Assembly (NCBI GenBank): GCA_002503825.1
Contig: DASP01000015.1
Location: forward strand, 62,001-126,000
Reading direction: 5' to 3'
DNA: 64,000 nt
Source of the DNA: Methanoregulaceae archaeon UBA467
GTDB lineage: Archaea; Halobacteriota; Methanomicrobia; Methanomicrobiales; Methanospirillaceae
Positions within the stretch are counted from its first letter, which is position 1, and each line of letters starts with the position of its first letter. Both the position numbers and the translations under genes were made by a program. The notes below the pieces were generated by a model. It did not search any database. It was not told where the DNA came from and worked only from the letters and a program-made list of their open reading frames with translations. This document shows, in pieces, positions 16,503 through 25,335 of the stretch.

Positions 16503-19334
16503 ATGGAGAGGCTGTTTAAATATTATCCGGAAGATTTCGGTGAACTAACTGTAAAAGTACTTCACATGGACCTTGTTTTTGATATATACGATGACCATAC
16601 CGTTGCCGACTCAAGACTCCGGATCCGGAACCTCGATAAACCGCTCCAGGACCTGGCCCTGAACGCAAAAGACCTGGAAATCATTGAAGTCTTCTGCAGC
16701 AGCGGGGATGTCGTTCACCACTATGACCGTGCAGCAGCAAAACTGCACCTGACGTTTGAACCGCCGCTCGATCCGCGAAAGGAATGCGTGATATCCACAA
16801 AGACGGTGTGCCGGCCGACGAGTAATGTTCTCGAGGGACTCTACTACGACAGGACGCCTCCCGGTGCTCCGCCAACCCAGATAACCCAGTGCCAGCAATG
16901 GGGGTTCCAGCGTATCGTCCCCTGTATCGATGATATGACCGCGAAATGCACCTATACAACCACGATTATCGCCGACAGCCGGTATACAACGATGATCTCG
17001 AACGGGGACGTCTCACAACCGCGTGCCCCTGCAGGGAAGGGTCGCGATACGATACAGTATGCCAATACCATCACCCCGATGGCACCGTACCTCTTTTTCC
17101 TCGGTGTCGGGACATATGATACCCATTCACTGGAATGCGAATATCCTGACGGCCGTTCCTTCATGCTCGAACTCCTTGTCCCGCCCGGTTCTGACCCGTC
17201 TGAAGCGGGCCATGCACTCGACGTGCTCTCGGATGCAGTCATCTGGGTCTGGCTTTTTACCGGCCCTGACCAGTATAACGCAGTGGATACCCGGATGCGT
17301 ATTCTCGCCCTGTGTAAAGAGAGGGATGCGATAAAAAAATCAGGGGAAGAACCCGGCCGGCTCAAAGACCTCAAAAATGAGTTAAAGATCCTTATCAAAA
17401 CGATAAAACCCGGGTATGCGTATACCGGGACGGTGTACCGCGAGATTGGCATGCAGAATTCCGACTTCGGCGGAATGGAAAATGTCGGGAACACGACGAT
17501 TACGACCAACCGTATCATGCCCTTTTCACGTATGACCGACCCTTCGTTCGAATACATGGTCAGGGTCAAGGTCCATGAATTCTACCACAACCTCAACGGC
17601 TCGGAGGTGACCGGCCGGAGTCCTTTTGAAATATGGTTGAATGAAGCGGTGACGGTCCATATCGAGGAGCAGTATCACCGCTTCCTCTTCGGGGAAGAGT
17701 ACGGACGCCTCCAGACTGTTCTTTCACTTCTTGCACCCGGTGTCGGGACGTTTGCCCTTGACCAGGGTGCAGGGGCAATGCCGGTAGAACCCGACGGGTT
17801 CAACGACCCGAATGAGCTTATCACTGCCGTGACCTATGTGAAAGCGCCGGAATTTGTAAGGATGATAGAGATCATGATGGGAAAAGAGCTCTTTGCACGC
17901 GGTCTCGATCTCTATCACAGCCGGTACCGTCATAAAAATGCCTCGGGTGCCAGCTGGCTCGTGTCGATGGAGGAAGTATCGGGAATGGATTTTTCAGGGA
18001 TGGCACAGGCATGGCTGAAAGAGACAGGGTTTCCGGTAGTAAACGCCATGCCAGCCTATGACAATGAAAAAAAAGTCTTTTCACTCTCGCTTGTCCAGTC
18101 CCCGTCGCAGGGCGGTGATACGGTCTGGGAATTTCCATTCACTTTTGCACTTGTAGATAAGAACGGGGCTGATATCGTTGAAATTACACAGAAGGTCAGG
18201 AAAAGGGAAGAACGAATCATCATCAGGGACGTGGAAAGACCCGCCTATCTCTCTCTGAACAGGGGCTATTCCTTTTATGGGAAAGCAGAGGACAATGCCA
18301 CTACGGAGGAGCTCTATCTGCAGGTGAAGACCGATTCAGATACAATCAATCGTTTTATTGCGTATTTCAGGATTCTCGACGCAGAAAAAATGAGGCTCCT
18401 TGCGGATCCTTCAGCGGTTCCCGACCCTGCCTTTTCACGCCTGTTTTATGATCTCCTGTGCGATCACGATCTGATGGACCGTGCGGGAGCACAGTTCCTG
18501 ACCATTTTTGAGTCGGTGGAAGACCCGGGCAATGCCCACAGGTACCGGGCATTGTATGACATAAAGAAAAAAATCCAGCGGTCGGTTGCAGAACAGTATT
18601 CAGGTCCGGTTCTCACCCTTTATGGGAAATACAGCATAGCAGATGGAGAGGGCGGCTATCTCCCCGCCATGGTAAGGGCTATCAGGAGGCGCCAGGTGAA
18701 AAATACCTGCCTTTCGATCCTTGCCTCGCGTGACACTCCTGATATCCATGCGCTTATCCGGCGGCAGTTCGACGATCCGGAAGCAACTGCGACAGACCGG
18801 CTGGTTGCGTTCTCCCTTTATCTTGACAGCAGTGCACCTGATAAAAAATTCGTGCTGGAACAATTCGGTATTGAATCCCGGTCTCACCCTGTATCCTGGG
18901 AGACATACCTCTCGGCTGTTGCCGGCAGCAGCAGCGATGATCTTGTCGGGATGGTTGCGGCGATCGAGGCTTCGGAGGATTTTCATGTCGAACAGGCGAA
19001 CGAGCAGCGTGCGCTGTATGGCCGGTTTGCAATGAACAGGAAAATATCACTTCAGACCGCCGGGGGCAGGCAGTTTCTGACGTCGATGCTGGTGAAACTT
19101 GCGCGGGTCAACGAGTACAGCACCGTGATGGCGTTACAGACCCTTTCAGCAGTCGACTACATGGAAGTGGAGTACCGTGCGGATGCGGTGAAGGTCCTTG
19201 CAGACCTGCTCTCGTCTCTTGACCCTGAGGAGACCCCGAGTGTCTATAATACTGCAAAAAGACTCATGAAAGGTTCGCCGAAGGCATGCAGGGAATATGA
19301 AGAGAAATTCGGGTTTCTTCCGGTTCAGGTGTAA
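16503..19334 (+). CDS. M1 family zinc aminopeptidase
   Basis: Large zinc metallopeptidase of 943 residues, likely cytoplasmic because no signal peptide is seen. Zinc site HEFYH is at about residues 358-362, followed after 18 residues by the third ligand in NEAV. The exopeptidase motif is GGMEN (family GAMEN) near residue 324, and the transition-state Tyr is in TYVKAPEF near residue 443. Between the N-terminal beta domain and GGMEN there is an extra charged helical stretch at about 272-308 (KERDAIKKSG, then LKDLKNELKILIKT), not usual in the family. The C-terminal 400 residues are helical, as in aminopeptidase N. It is transcribed alone from its own TATA box. Confidence 0.93.
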   Translation: MERLFKYYPEDFGELTVKVLHMDLVFDIYDDHTVADSRLRIRNLDKPLQDLALNAKDLEIIEVFCSSGDVVHHYDRAAAKLHLTFEPPLDPRKECVISTKTVCRPTSNVLEGLYYDRTPPGAPPTQITQCQQWGFQRIVPCIDDMTAKCTYTTTIIADSRYTTMISNGDVSQPRAPAGKGRDTIQYANTITPMAPYLFFLGVGTYDTHSLECEYPDGRSFMLELLVPPGSDPSEAGHALDVLSDAVIWVWLFTGPDQYNAVDTRMRILALCKERDAIKKSGEEPGRLKDLKNELKILIKTIKPGYAYTGTVYREIGMQNSDFGGMENVGNTTITTNRIMPFSRMTDPSFEYMVRVKVHEFYHNLNGSEVTGRSPFEIWLNEAVTVHIEEQYHRFLFGEEYGRLQTVLSLLAPGVGTFALDQGAGAMPVEPDGFNDPNELITAVTYVKAPEFVRMIEIMMGKELFARGLDLYHSRYRHKNASGASWLVSMEEVSGMDFSGMAQAWLKETGFPVVNAMPAYDNEKKVFSLSLVQSPSQGGDTVWEFPFTFALVDKNGADIVEITQKVRKREERIIIRDVERPAYLSLNRGYSFYGKAEDNATTEELYLQVKTDSDTINRFIAYFRILDAEKMRLLADPSAVPDPAFSRLFYDLLCDHDLMDRAGAQFLTIFESVEDPGNAHRYRALYDIKKKIQRSVAEQYSGPVLTLYGKYSIADGEGGYLPAMVRAIRRRQVKNTCLSILASRDTPDIHALIRRQFDDPEATATDRLVAFSLYLDSSAPDKKFVLEQFGIESRSHPVSWETYLSAVAGSSSDDLVGMVAAIEASEDFHVEQANEQRALYGRFAMNRKISLQTAGGRQFLTSMLVKLARVNEYSTVMALQTLSAVDYMEVEYRADAVKVLADLLSSLDPEETPSVYNTAKRLMKGSPKACREYEEKFGFLPVQV

Positions 19335-19426
19335 CCGGGCCGGGATGAGAGGGGGTCCCGGATATACATCCGGGCTCATTATTTTACCAGTTCGCGTAAT
19401 TGCCGTTTATTATTGCCATTAGTGAC

Positions 19427-19523
19427 CGTTTATCCTGCCGGAAAAGGAATGACCGCCGCTGATGAACTGTTTGTGGTTCACCCCCGGTATCTGGCGGGAG
19501 TATCCGTTTATCCTGCCGGAAAA
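19427..19523. repeat. Pair of 20-bp direct repeats
   Basis: The 20-mer ccgtttatcctgccggaaaa occurs at 19427-19446 and again at 19504-19523, 77 bases apart, in the convergent gap between the M1 peptidase and PEGA genes. The second copy is followed by further A residues and lies just beyond the PEGA gene stop. Confidence 0.8.
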
Positions 19524-19542
19524 AAAGAATGCCTGCCACGAA

Positions 19543-20412
19543 TCAGCGTGGTCTGCATATGTAAAGGAGACCGAGTGCCAGGATGGCAAAAAATGCACCG
19601 GCCGGCACCATGGCGGCCTTTGTGGGTGCCGGGGTCGGAACGGGTTCAAGAACGGCATTCATTGTCATCTGCGTCCCGGCGACGACGTCGATCTGCTGCT
19701 GATACTGCTGGTATCCTGCTGACTGGAGCGTTATCGTGTGACTCCCGGGCGACAGGTCGGACAGTGTCAGCGGGCTTACACCGCGAAACATGTTGTCAAC
19801 CATGATCTGTGCTCCGGAAGGGACAGACGTTACCGCCAGTGTCCCGCTGGTATACGGATTTAATGTGGCGGTTACCTTCACCATGCCGTCACTTGGCAGA
19901 TACACCTCTTTTGTATATGGTGCATACCCGTCGAGGTGCAGTTCAATGCTATACGAGCCTGCAGAAAGGGTACGCGTATATACCCCGGATGGCGGGACTT
20001 TTCCTGACAGTTTCCCGTTCAGGTAGACATCAGGTCCTGCAGGCGAAGAGAGAATCGTCAGTGTTCCCGGCGTATATACTGGGAGGGCATCCAGCGTTGC
20101 ATAGAGGTCGATGGTCTCTCCGGCGGCCGGGACCGTATAAATAGGGCCGTTATAATAACTGTAGCCCTCCTTTACCACCCGGAACGAGGTATATGGTGTC
20201 CCGGTGACATACACCGGGACTGAGAGGACTCCCTGCTGAATAGTGCCTTTGAATACATTATCCATATAGACGAGTGCACCGTCCACATTACAGTGGACCA
20301 GGTAGTATCCCTGCTCTCCCCCGATTAATCCGTCATCTGCCGTACATGGTGCAGACACGATGAGGGCACCGACGCACAAGAGGAACGGGACATATAAAAC
20401 AGAATAGCGCAT
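19543..20412 (-). CDS. PEGA-domain surface protein with C-terminal membrane anchor
   Basis: Secreted protein of 289 residues. The signal peptide covers about residues 1-25 (FLLCVGALIVSAP). Three PEGA-type beta repeats follow at about 35-110, 115-185 and 190-255, marked by GALVYMDNVFKG, GPDVYLNGKLSG and GAQIMVDNMFRGVSP. A proline/threonine linker (PVPTPAPTK) leads to a last hydrophobic segment ending in basic residues (YICRPR). It therefore sits at the cell surface; PEGA repeats are common in methanogen envelope proteins, and their ligand is unknown. GGAGAT lies before the ATG and a TATA box at 20455-20465. Confidence 0.88.
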   Translation of the reverse strand: MRYSVLYVPFLLCVGALIVSAPCTADDGLIGGEQGYYLVHCNVDGALVYMDNVFKGTIQQGVLSVPVYVTGTPYTSFRVVKEGYSYYNGPIYTVPAAGETIDLYATLDALPVYTPGTLTILSSPAGPDVYLNGKLSGKVPPSGVYTRTLSAGSYSIELHLDGYAPYTKEVYLPSDGMVKVTATLNPYTSGTLAVTSVPSGAQIMVDNMFRGVSPLTLSDLSPGSHTITLQSAGYQQYQQQIDVVAGTQMTMNAVLEPVPTPAPTKAAMVPAGAFFAILALGLLYICRPR

Positions 20413-20454
20413 GTGTTGAAATCTCCTTCTCTATAGTTAAAGGGTTGTAATCCG

Positions 20455-20465
20455 TGTATATAAGG
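20455..20465 (-). promoter_or_regulatory. TATA box of the PEGA protein gene
   Basis: Minus-strand ccttatatacac is centred about 48 bases before the ATG at 20412, leaving room for a short leader that contains GGAGAT. Confidence 0.5.
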
Positions 20466-20656
20466 TTATCAGTCAGGATGACTGCCGGACCGGGCCCGGA
20501 GTGAGTATAAACCCACCTTTCAGGAGTGCTCTCTCACTGGAATTCACTGTCAATACTCTAAAAAAAAAATGGTCGCCGGGATTTATTAGATGGGACAGGC
20601 AATCCTTATAGTGACCAGATTCAGAAATCAGTCATGTAAGACAGGTGTGAAAGCAG

Positions 20657-22468
20657 ATGATATCAGTTCTCGTTGTCGATGATGAACCCGATTTTCTTGA
20701 CCTCATTCGCAGGTTTCTCGGGAAAGACGAGATGACGGTTGATACCAGCGGATCCGGACCGGATGCGATTAAAAAGCTTTCAAAGACCGGCTACGACGCA
20801 CTCGTCCTTGATTACGAAATGCCCGGTATGGACGGGATTGAGCTGCTAAAGAAGGTTAAATCAGGGGAAAAAGAAACACCTGTCATCATTTTCACTGGTA
20901 AAGGCAGAGAAGACGTCGTCATTAACGCCCTCAACAACGGAGCCGATTTTTACCTGCAGAAAGGCAAGGACCCGAGGATGAACTTCCTTGAACTCCGGTA
21001 CATGATACAGGAAGCAGTGCGGCGGACTGACGAAAGAATCAAATTAAGGGAAAGCGAGCGCCGTTTTCGCGAATCTCTCGAAAATGCCCGCCTGATTGCC
21101 TTCCAGCTCAGCCGGGAAGGCATTACAACCTTCTGCAACGATTTTTTCCTCGATACCACCGGCTGGCAACGCGAGGACGTCATCGGGGAGAACTGGTTCG
21201 ACCTCTTTGTCCCGTACCGTGAACGCGGAAAAATGAAAAAAGCGTACCTGAAAAATATCAGGGAAAAAAAAGTGAACGAGCATTTTTTCGCCCGCATCCA
21301 GACTCATGACGGGAGTGTACGCCATATCCTTCTCAACAATACCCCCCTCTACAGTCCGGAAGGAGAGATAACCGGGATTTCAAGTATCGGAGAGGATATC
21401 ACCGAGCGGGACCGCGTGAACGAGGAGATGAAACAGTCTGAAGAACGGTTCAAGATGATCTTTGAATATGCTCCCGATGCGGTCTATATCAATGACCTCA
21501 AGGGAGTATTCATTGACGGCAACAGGGCAGCGGAAGAGCTGATCGGGTATAAGAGAGAGGAGCTGATCGGGAAAAGTTTCCTGGAAGCGGGGATCCTTTC
21601 ACCCGGCGATATCCAGAAGGCGATCAATCTCCTTTCACAACATGTGGCAGGCCAGCCGACTGGCCCTGAAGAACTGAGCCTCGTCAGAAAGGGCGGAGCG
21701 ATAGTGGTTGTTGAGTTGAGAAACTACCCGGTAACCATCCGCGGAAAACCGTTTGTACTTGGAATCGCCCATGACATCACCGAGAGAAAACGGTCGGAGC
21801 AGGCGATGCAGAAGGTAAACGAGAAATTAAACCTGCTGCACAGCGTGACCCGCCACGATATCTTAAACACGCTCACTGCGCTCCTCCTCTATGTCGAACT
21901 GTTAAAAGAAGATGAAAAGGATCCTGCCATGCAGGAGACCATCGAGAAGGTCGGAACGCTGGCAGAGACAATCCGGCGACAGATTGAATTTACCCGCATG
22001 TACCAGGATATCGGGGTGCATTCACCCCAGTGGCAGTCAGTTGCCGAGGTCTTCCAGCGTGCCGTGAATGCTGCCGACGTCGGGGACCTTACCATCAACA
22101 ATGAGATTACCGACCTGGAGATTTATGCAGATCCACTGCTTGAAAACGTTTTTTCTAACCTTCTCGATAACTCAGGCCGTCATGGCGGCCATGTGAGTGC
22201 AGTATGGGTGACCTCGCTTCCGGACAGGCGGAACATGAAAATCGTCTACGAGGACAACGGCAGGGGAATACAGGGAAAGGAGAAAGAAAAAATATTCATG
22301 CGGGGATATGGGAAAAACACAGGGTTCGGACTTTTTATTTCGAGGGAAATTCTTTCGATCACCGGCATGGAGATCAAGGAGACCGGAAGCCCGGGGAAAG
22401 GGGCACGGTTTGAAATACGTATCCCTGAAGGGAATTACCGCCAGATCGAGAGGTCGCAGGCAGGGTGA
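20657..22468 (+). CDS. Receiver-PAS-PAS-histidine kinase fusion protein
   Basis: Cytoplasmic signalling protein of 603 residues with no membrane segments. Order: receiver 1-120, with acidic pair in VVDDEP and phospho-acceptor Asp in LVLDYEMPGMDG; PAS 1 about 130-255; PAS 2 about 258-380; then a dimerisation/phospho-acceptor region with TRHDILN near 400. The ATPase domain at about 480-600 shows N box NLLDNSGRHG, G1 YEDNGRGI and G2 GYGKNTGFGLF. Receiver-first, kinase-last architecture is frequent in Methanomicrobiales. The input signal and partner are unknown. It is transcribed alone. Confidence 0.92.
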   Translation: MISVLVVDDEPDFLDLIRRFLGKDEMTVDTSGSGPDAIKKLSKTGYDALVLDYEMPGMDGIELLKKVKSGEKETPVIIFTGKGREDVVINALNNGADFYLQKGKDPRMNFLELRYMIQEAVRRTDERIKLRESERRFRESLENARLIAFQLSREGITTFCNDFFLDTTGWQREDVIGENWFDLFVPYRERGKMKKAYLKNIREKKVNEHFFARIQTHDGSVRHILLNNTPLYSPEGEITGISSIGEDITERDRVNEEMKQSEERFKMIFEYAPDAVYINDLKGVFIDGNRAAEELIGYKREELIGKSFLEAGILSPGDIQKAINLLSQHVAGQPTGPEELSLVRKGGAIVVVELRNYPVTIRGKPFVLGIAHDITERKRSEQAMQKVNEKLNLLHSVTRHDILNTLTALLLYVELLKEDEKDPAMQETIEKVGTLAETIRRQIEFTRMYQDIGVHSPQWQSVAEVFQRAVNAADVGDLTINNEITDLEIYADPLLENVFSNLLDNSGRHGGHVSAVWVTSLPDRRNMKIVYEDNGRGIQGKEKEKIFMRGYGKNTGFGLFISREILSITGMEIKETGSPGKGARFEIRIPEGNYRQIERSQAG

Positions 22469-22575
22469 CCGGGTCAGGCGGAATGAATTTTTTTTCCGGA
22501 ACTCTACCCTGCTGAAATCCTTATATCCGGAAATCAGCAGGAATATTGAGATTAATGGATTGGTTGTAACGGGGT

Positions 22576-22607
22576 CCTGAAAAATATAGTTTTCATCATT
22601 TTTCAGG
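22576..22607. terminator. 10-bp perfect inverted repeat between convergent genes
   Basis: Arms cctgaaaaat (22576-22585) and atttttcagg (22598-22607) are exact reverse complements around a 12-base loop. Each arm carries a run of A or T, so it could terminate transcription from both sides between the kinase and the small membrane protein gene. The 12-mer caggaatattga also occurs twice, at about 22538 and 22603. Confidence 0.5.
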
Positions 22608-22729
22608 AATATTGAAATCTCCTCCCTGCATCCGGATTAACAAAAGGGGATGAAACAGAAAAAACGTTCAGGATCTCCTCATGGCTGACTGGCCGACCGT
22701 CGCTTTTTCAAAGAGCGGTATCCCCGCGG

Positions 22730-23341
22730 TCAGAAAAAGCCAATAATGATACTGGCAACACCGTACGATGCATACATCACAATAGTGCATGCAATCAGCC
22801 AACCGGCAAGCATCAGTGCAATCGCCTTCCGTCCTCGCCACTGGAAGAGCCAGGCTATCAGGGCACACCCGTAAAGGCCGATTCCGGGGATCCAGATGAT
22901 CGGGAGAAGCATCAGTTCGCCATATTTCTGGAAACCGGTGTGTTCCTGGCTGATTTCATGCATCTTGGCGAGCCAGCGGGACACCCGTTCCGAGTTATCT
23001 GCGAATGTGTCACAGATCTCAAAAATCGCAAGAATAATTGCAAGGGCCACAGAGGTCATAATAAAGAGGATAAACCCCGGGTGTATCTGCAGCCCGAGAC
23101 CGACAACGACTGCGAGCGCCTGGAAAACAATAACGGACGAGACAAGCCCGAACATTGCATGGACCGGGATATTGAGAACGACCGCGAATGCCAGCGGAAG
23201 CACAATGCAGCCGGCAAGGAGGATTGTACCTGCTTTTGAGGTCTTTATTGCAATATGCCTCAGTTCATTGATCCTCATTTCGGTCTGTATAGTATGGGAC
23301 ACCTTACCCGATAAGCACTTCTTACTGATCTTTCCCTGCAC
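22730..23341 (-). CDS. Membrane protein, possible small multidrug export family (COG2426-like)
   Basis: Polytopic membrane protein of 203 residues with about five hydrophobic segments: 37-60, 63-85, 88-110, 143-165 and 172-200. The C-terminal pattern FQKYGELMLLPIIWIPGIG followed by WRGRKAIALMLAGW resembles the archaeal 'putative small multidrug export' family, from memory. The Met at residue 22 (23278) is a possible alternative start because the first 21 residues are hydrophilic and unconserved-looking. It diverges from the hydrolase gene at 23461. A transport role is inference only. Confidence 0.65.
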   Translation of the reverse strand: MQGKISKKCLSGKVSHTIQTEMRINELRHIAIKTSKAGTILLAGCIVLPLAFAVVLNIPVHAMFGLVSSVIVFQALAVVVGLGLQIHPGFILFIMTSVALAIILAIFEICDTFADNSERVSRWLAKMHEISQEHTGFQKYGELMLLPIIWIPGIGLYGCALIAWLFQWRGRKAIALMLAGWLIACTIVMYASYGVASIIIGFF

Positions 23342-23460
23342 TGCCGTATCGTCAGGGAACAGGTGGTCAGGGCGACAATCGGGCCTTTCGCCGGGAGGGT
23401 CCGTCTGTGCACGAGGTATAATGAATACACTTTTGTACCGGGCAGGTTAACCGGAGAAGA

Positions 23461-24372
23461 GTGGACACCTTTACCCATGCACTGAGCGCCTCGCTCCTCT
23501 TTATTGCTGCAGGGCACCCTGAGTACCTCCCGTTCGGGATCCTCGGGGCGATTGTGCCTGATATCGATTTCTTCTTCAAATTTTTGTCAGACCGTGACCC
23601 GAAACTTTATATTTTCACACACGGGGGAATCACCCATACCTTCAGTGGAGCACTCGGGCTTTCGTGTGTTTCTCTTGCCGTAGTGTATATCTTCGGAGTA
23701 CTCGGAACAGGCATCGAGGTCGTCACGGTTGCAGGTATTTTCCTGGTTTTTTGTTCCATATTGTCGGGATATCTTTTTCATCTCTTCCTGGATTATCTTG
23801 CATATCCCGGGATACCCCTTTTTTACCCGGTTTCGGACCGGAAATACACGGCTGGTATCTTTCCGGGGCCGAGCCTGTTTCTGATGGTGGTGAGTACCGG
23901 CTTTATTGTCCTTTACATGACCGGTGTGGCGACGTTTGCCGATATATGGGTATATGCAGCCATTTTTACCGGGTACATTCTCTTCCGGGCATTCCTGAAG
24001 ATCTATATGGCAATGAAGTTTCCCGGCAGGACCATCCCGAGGTTCAACCCCTTTTCGTGGCTGGTCCTGGACAGGACCGGGTCATCATACGAACTGTGGT
24101 CGTACGTGATGCCCGGAAAAATATCAGGAAAAAAAGTCTATGAAAAGTGCCGCGGTGTTTCGTGTACTATTTTCAGGGAGTCCGAAGGCCTGCCCGAATA
24201 CCGGCGGCTCCGTTATTACTCGTATTTTGTTGTGGCCGAACGAGACGGGGATTCGGTGCGGTTGTACGACCCGCTGAGGGATGAACGGATCATCTTCTAT
24301 CCCCCGTATTATTCATCTCTCGTCATCCCGCTGGAGCGTGGTGATACCGGTTCTGCACTTTTGGCTGGCTGA
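23461..24372 (+). CDS. Membrane-bound metal-dependent hydrolase, YdjM/DUF457 type
   Basis: Integral membrane protein of 303 residues. The N-terminus DTFTHALSASLLF, GAIVPDIDFFF and THGGITHTFSG give the His/Asp pattern (HA...PDID...H...HT) of the YdjM/DUF457 membrane hydrolase family, where these residues are thought to bind a metal. Several hydrophobic segments follow to about residue 185. A soluble C-terminal tail (about 195-303) includes YYSYFVVAERDGDSVRLYDP. Start codon is GTG with ggag 7 bases upstream. The substrate is unknown. It converges on hxlB across 45 bases. Confidence 0.85.
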   Translation: MDTFTHALSASLLFIAAGHPEYLPFGILGAIVPDIDFFFKFLSDRDPKLYIFTHGGITHTFSGALGLSCVSLAVVYIFGVLGTGIEVVTVAGIFLVFCSILSGYLFHLFLDYLAYPGIPLFYPVSDRKYTAGIFPGPSLFLMVVSTGFIVLYMTGVATFADIWVYAAIFTGYILFRAFLKIYMAMKFPGRTIPRFNPFSWLVLDRTGSSYELWSYVMPGKISGKKVYEKCRGVSCTIFRESEGLPEYRRLRYYSYFVVAERDGDSVRLYDPLRDERIIFYPPYYSSLVIPLERGDTGSALLAG

Positions 24373-24417
24373 CGGCGGATACGGGGCCCTGGTTCCCGGG
24401 AAAAAGTATGTTATATT

Positions 24418-25035
24418 TTATTGTACATTTGAGAGCCTTCCACGGGCATCATCGAGAGAACACTGCAGTACCTCGATGAGCGCCGAAATGACCGCATCGG
24501 AAAAAATGAGTGCAGATGTTTCAAAAAGCGTTCCGAACGGTGCGAAAGAGGTCGTGACCGATCGGTACTGCCCGGTGATCTGCCTCACCTCGTACTGGCT
24601 GGGAATATCGTCTGGATCGGCCTTCCCCTCGCCGAGCGTGACAATGCATTCGGCAAGTTGTGCGGAGCGGGATTCGGGTGAAAACGTGATAAGGCAGATC
24701 TTCGCGCCGATATCCTTTGCGGTCTCACAGATATCGACGATTGAATTGGTTTCGCCTGACCCCGAAAATGCAACCAGCGTATCGCCGGCAAGGAGTGCAG
24801 GCGTTATGGTCTCCCCGACAACGAACGATTCAAACCCGATATGCATGAGCCGCATGGCGAATGCACGTGATACAAGGCCCGAACGGCCTGCACCGGCAAC
24901 ATAGATGCGCCGTGCCGCAAGCATTTCGTCCACAAAACGGGCGGCCTGGTCTTCATCAAGAGAACGTGCGGTCTCCCGCATCCTGTATGACATAAGGAGC
25001 ATGAGCTCGTTGATCTTCGGGTAATCGACAACCAT
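24418..25035 (-). CDS. hxlB: 6-phospho-3-hexuloisomerase
   Basis: SIS-domain sugar isomerase that interconverts arabino-3-hexulose 6-phosphate and fructose 6-phosphate. In archaea it works in the reverse ribulose monophosphate pathway that makes pentoses for nucleotides. The 205 residues show YVAGAGRSGLVSRAFAMRL at about 45-63, VGETITPALLAGD, and the SIS phosphate-binding run FSGSGETNS at about 89-97. The partner hexulose-6-phosphate synthase is not next to it. It stands alone, divergent from the caspase gene. Confidence 0.93.
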   Translation of the reverse strand: MVVDYPKINELMLLMSYRMRETARSLDEDQAARFVDEMLAARRIYVAGAGRSGLVSRAFAMRLMHIGFESFVVGETITPALLAGDTLVAFSGSGETNSIVDICETAKDIGAKICLITFSPESRSAQLAECIVTLGEGKADPDDIPSQYEVRQITGQYRSVTTSFAPFGTLFETSALIFSDAVISALIEVLQCSLDDARGRLSNVQ

Positions 25036-25269
25036 CCGTATAGACTATGCAGTCCGGTTCTCATCAAAATTGCCGTATGGAGTGGCAATGGCACGGGCCG
25101 AACACCGGTCCGGTACCTGGCACCACAGAGTAGTAATTCCATAATATGCTGACGCCCGGGAAAATATCGCGGAAAAATTAATATGTCTGTACACCGGCAC
25201 TGTTCCAAACGAAACCAATATGTCCGGCCGCTGTATATAAATCTGGAGGCAGCGCGGGAGGGGGCATGA

Positions 25270-25278
25270 TTTTTAAAC
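25270..25278 (+). promoter_or_regulatory. TATA box of the secreted caspase gene
   Basis: The sequence tttttaaac lies so that transcription would begin near 25300, after the in-frame ATG at 25294. This supports a start at 25324 or 25336, the latter preceded by GAGG. Confidence 0.45.
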
Positions 25279-25335
25279 CTGGTTCTTCTGAAAATGGCCA
25301 TAAATACTCTTATCCCGTCCTGGATGAGGGATTGC

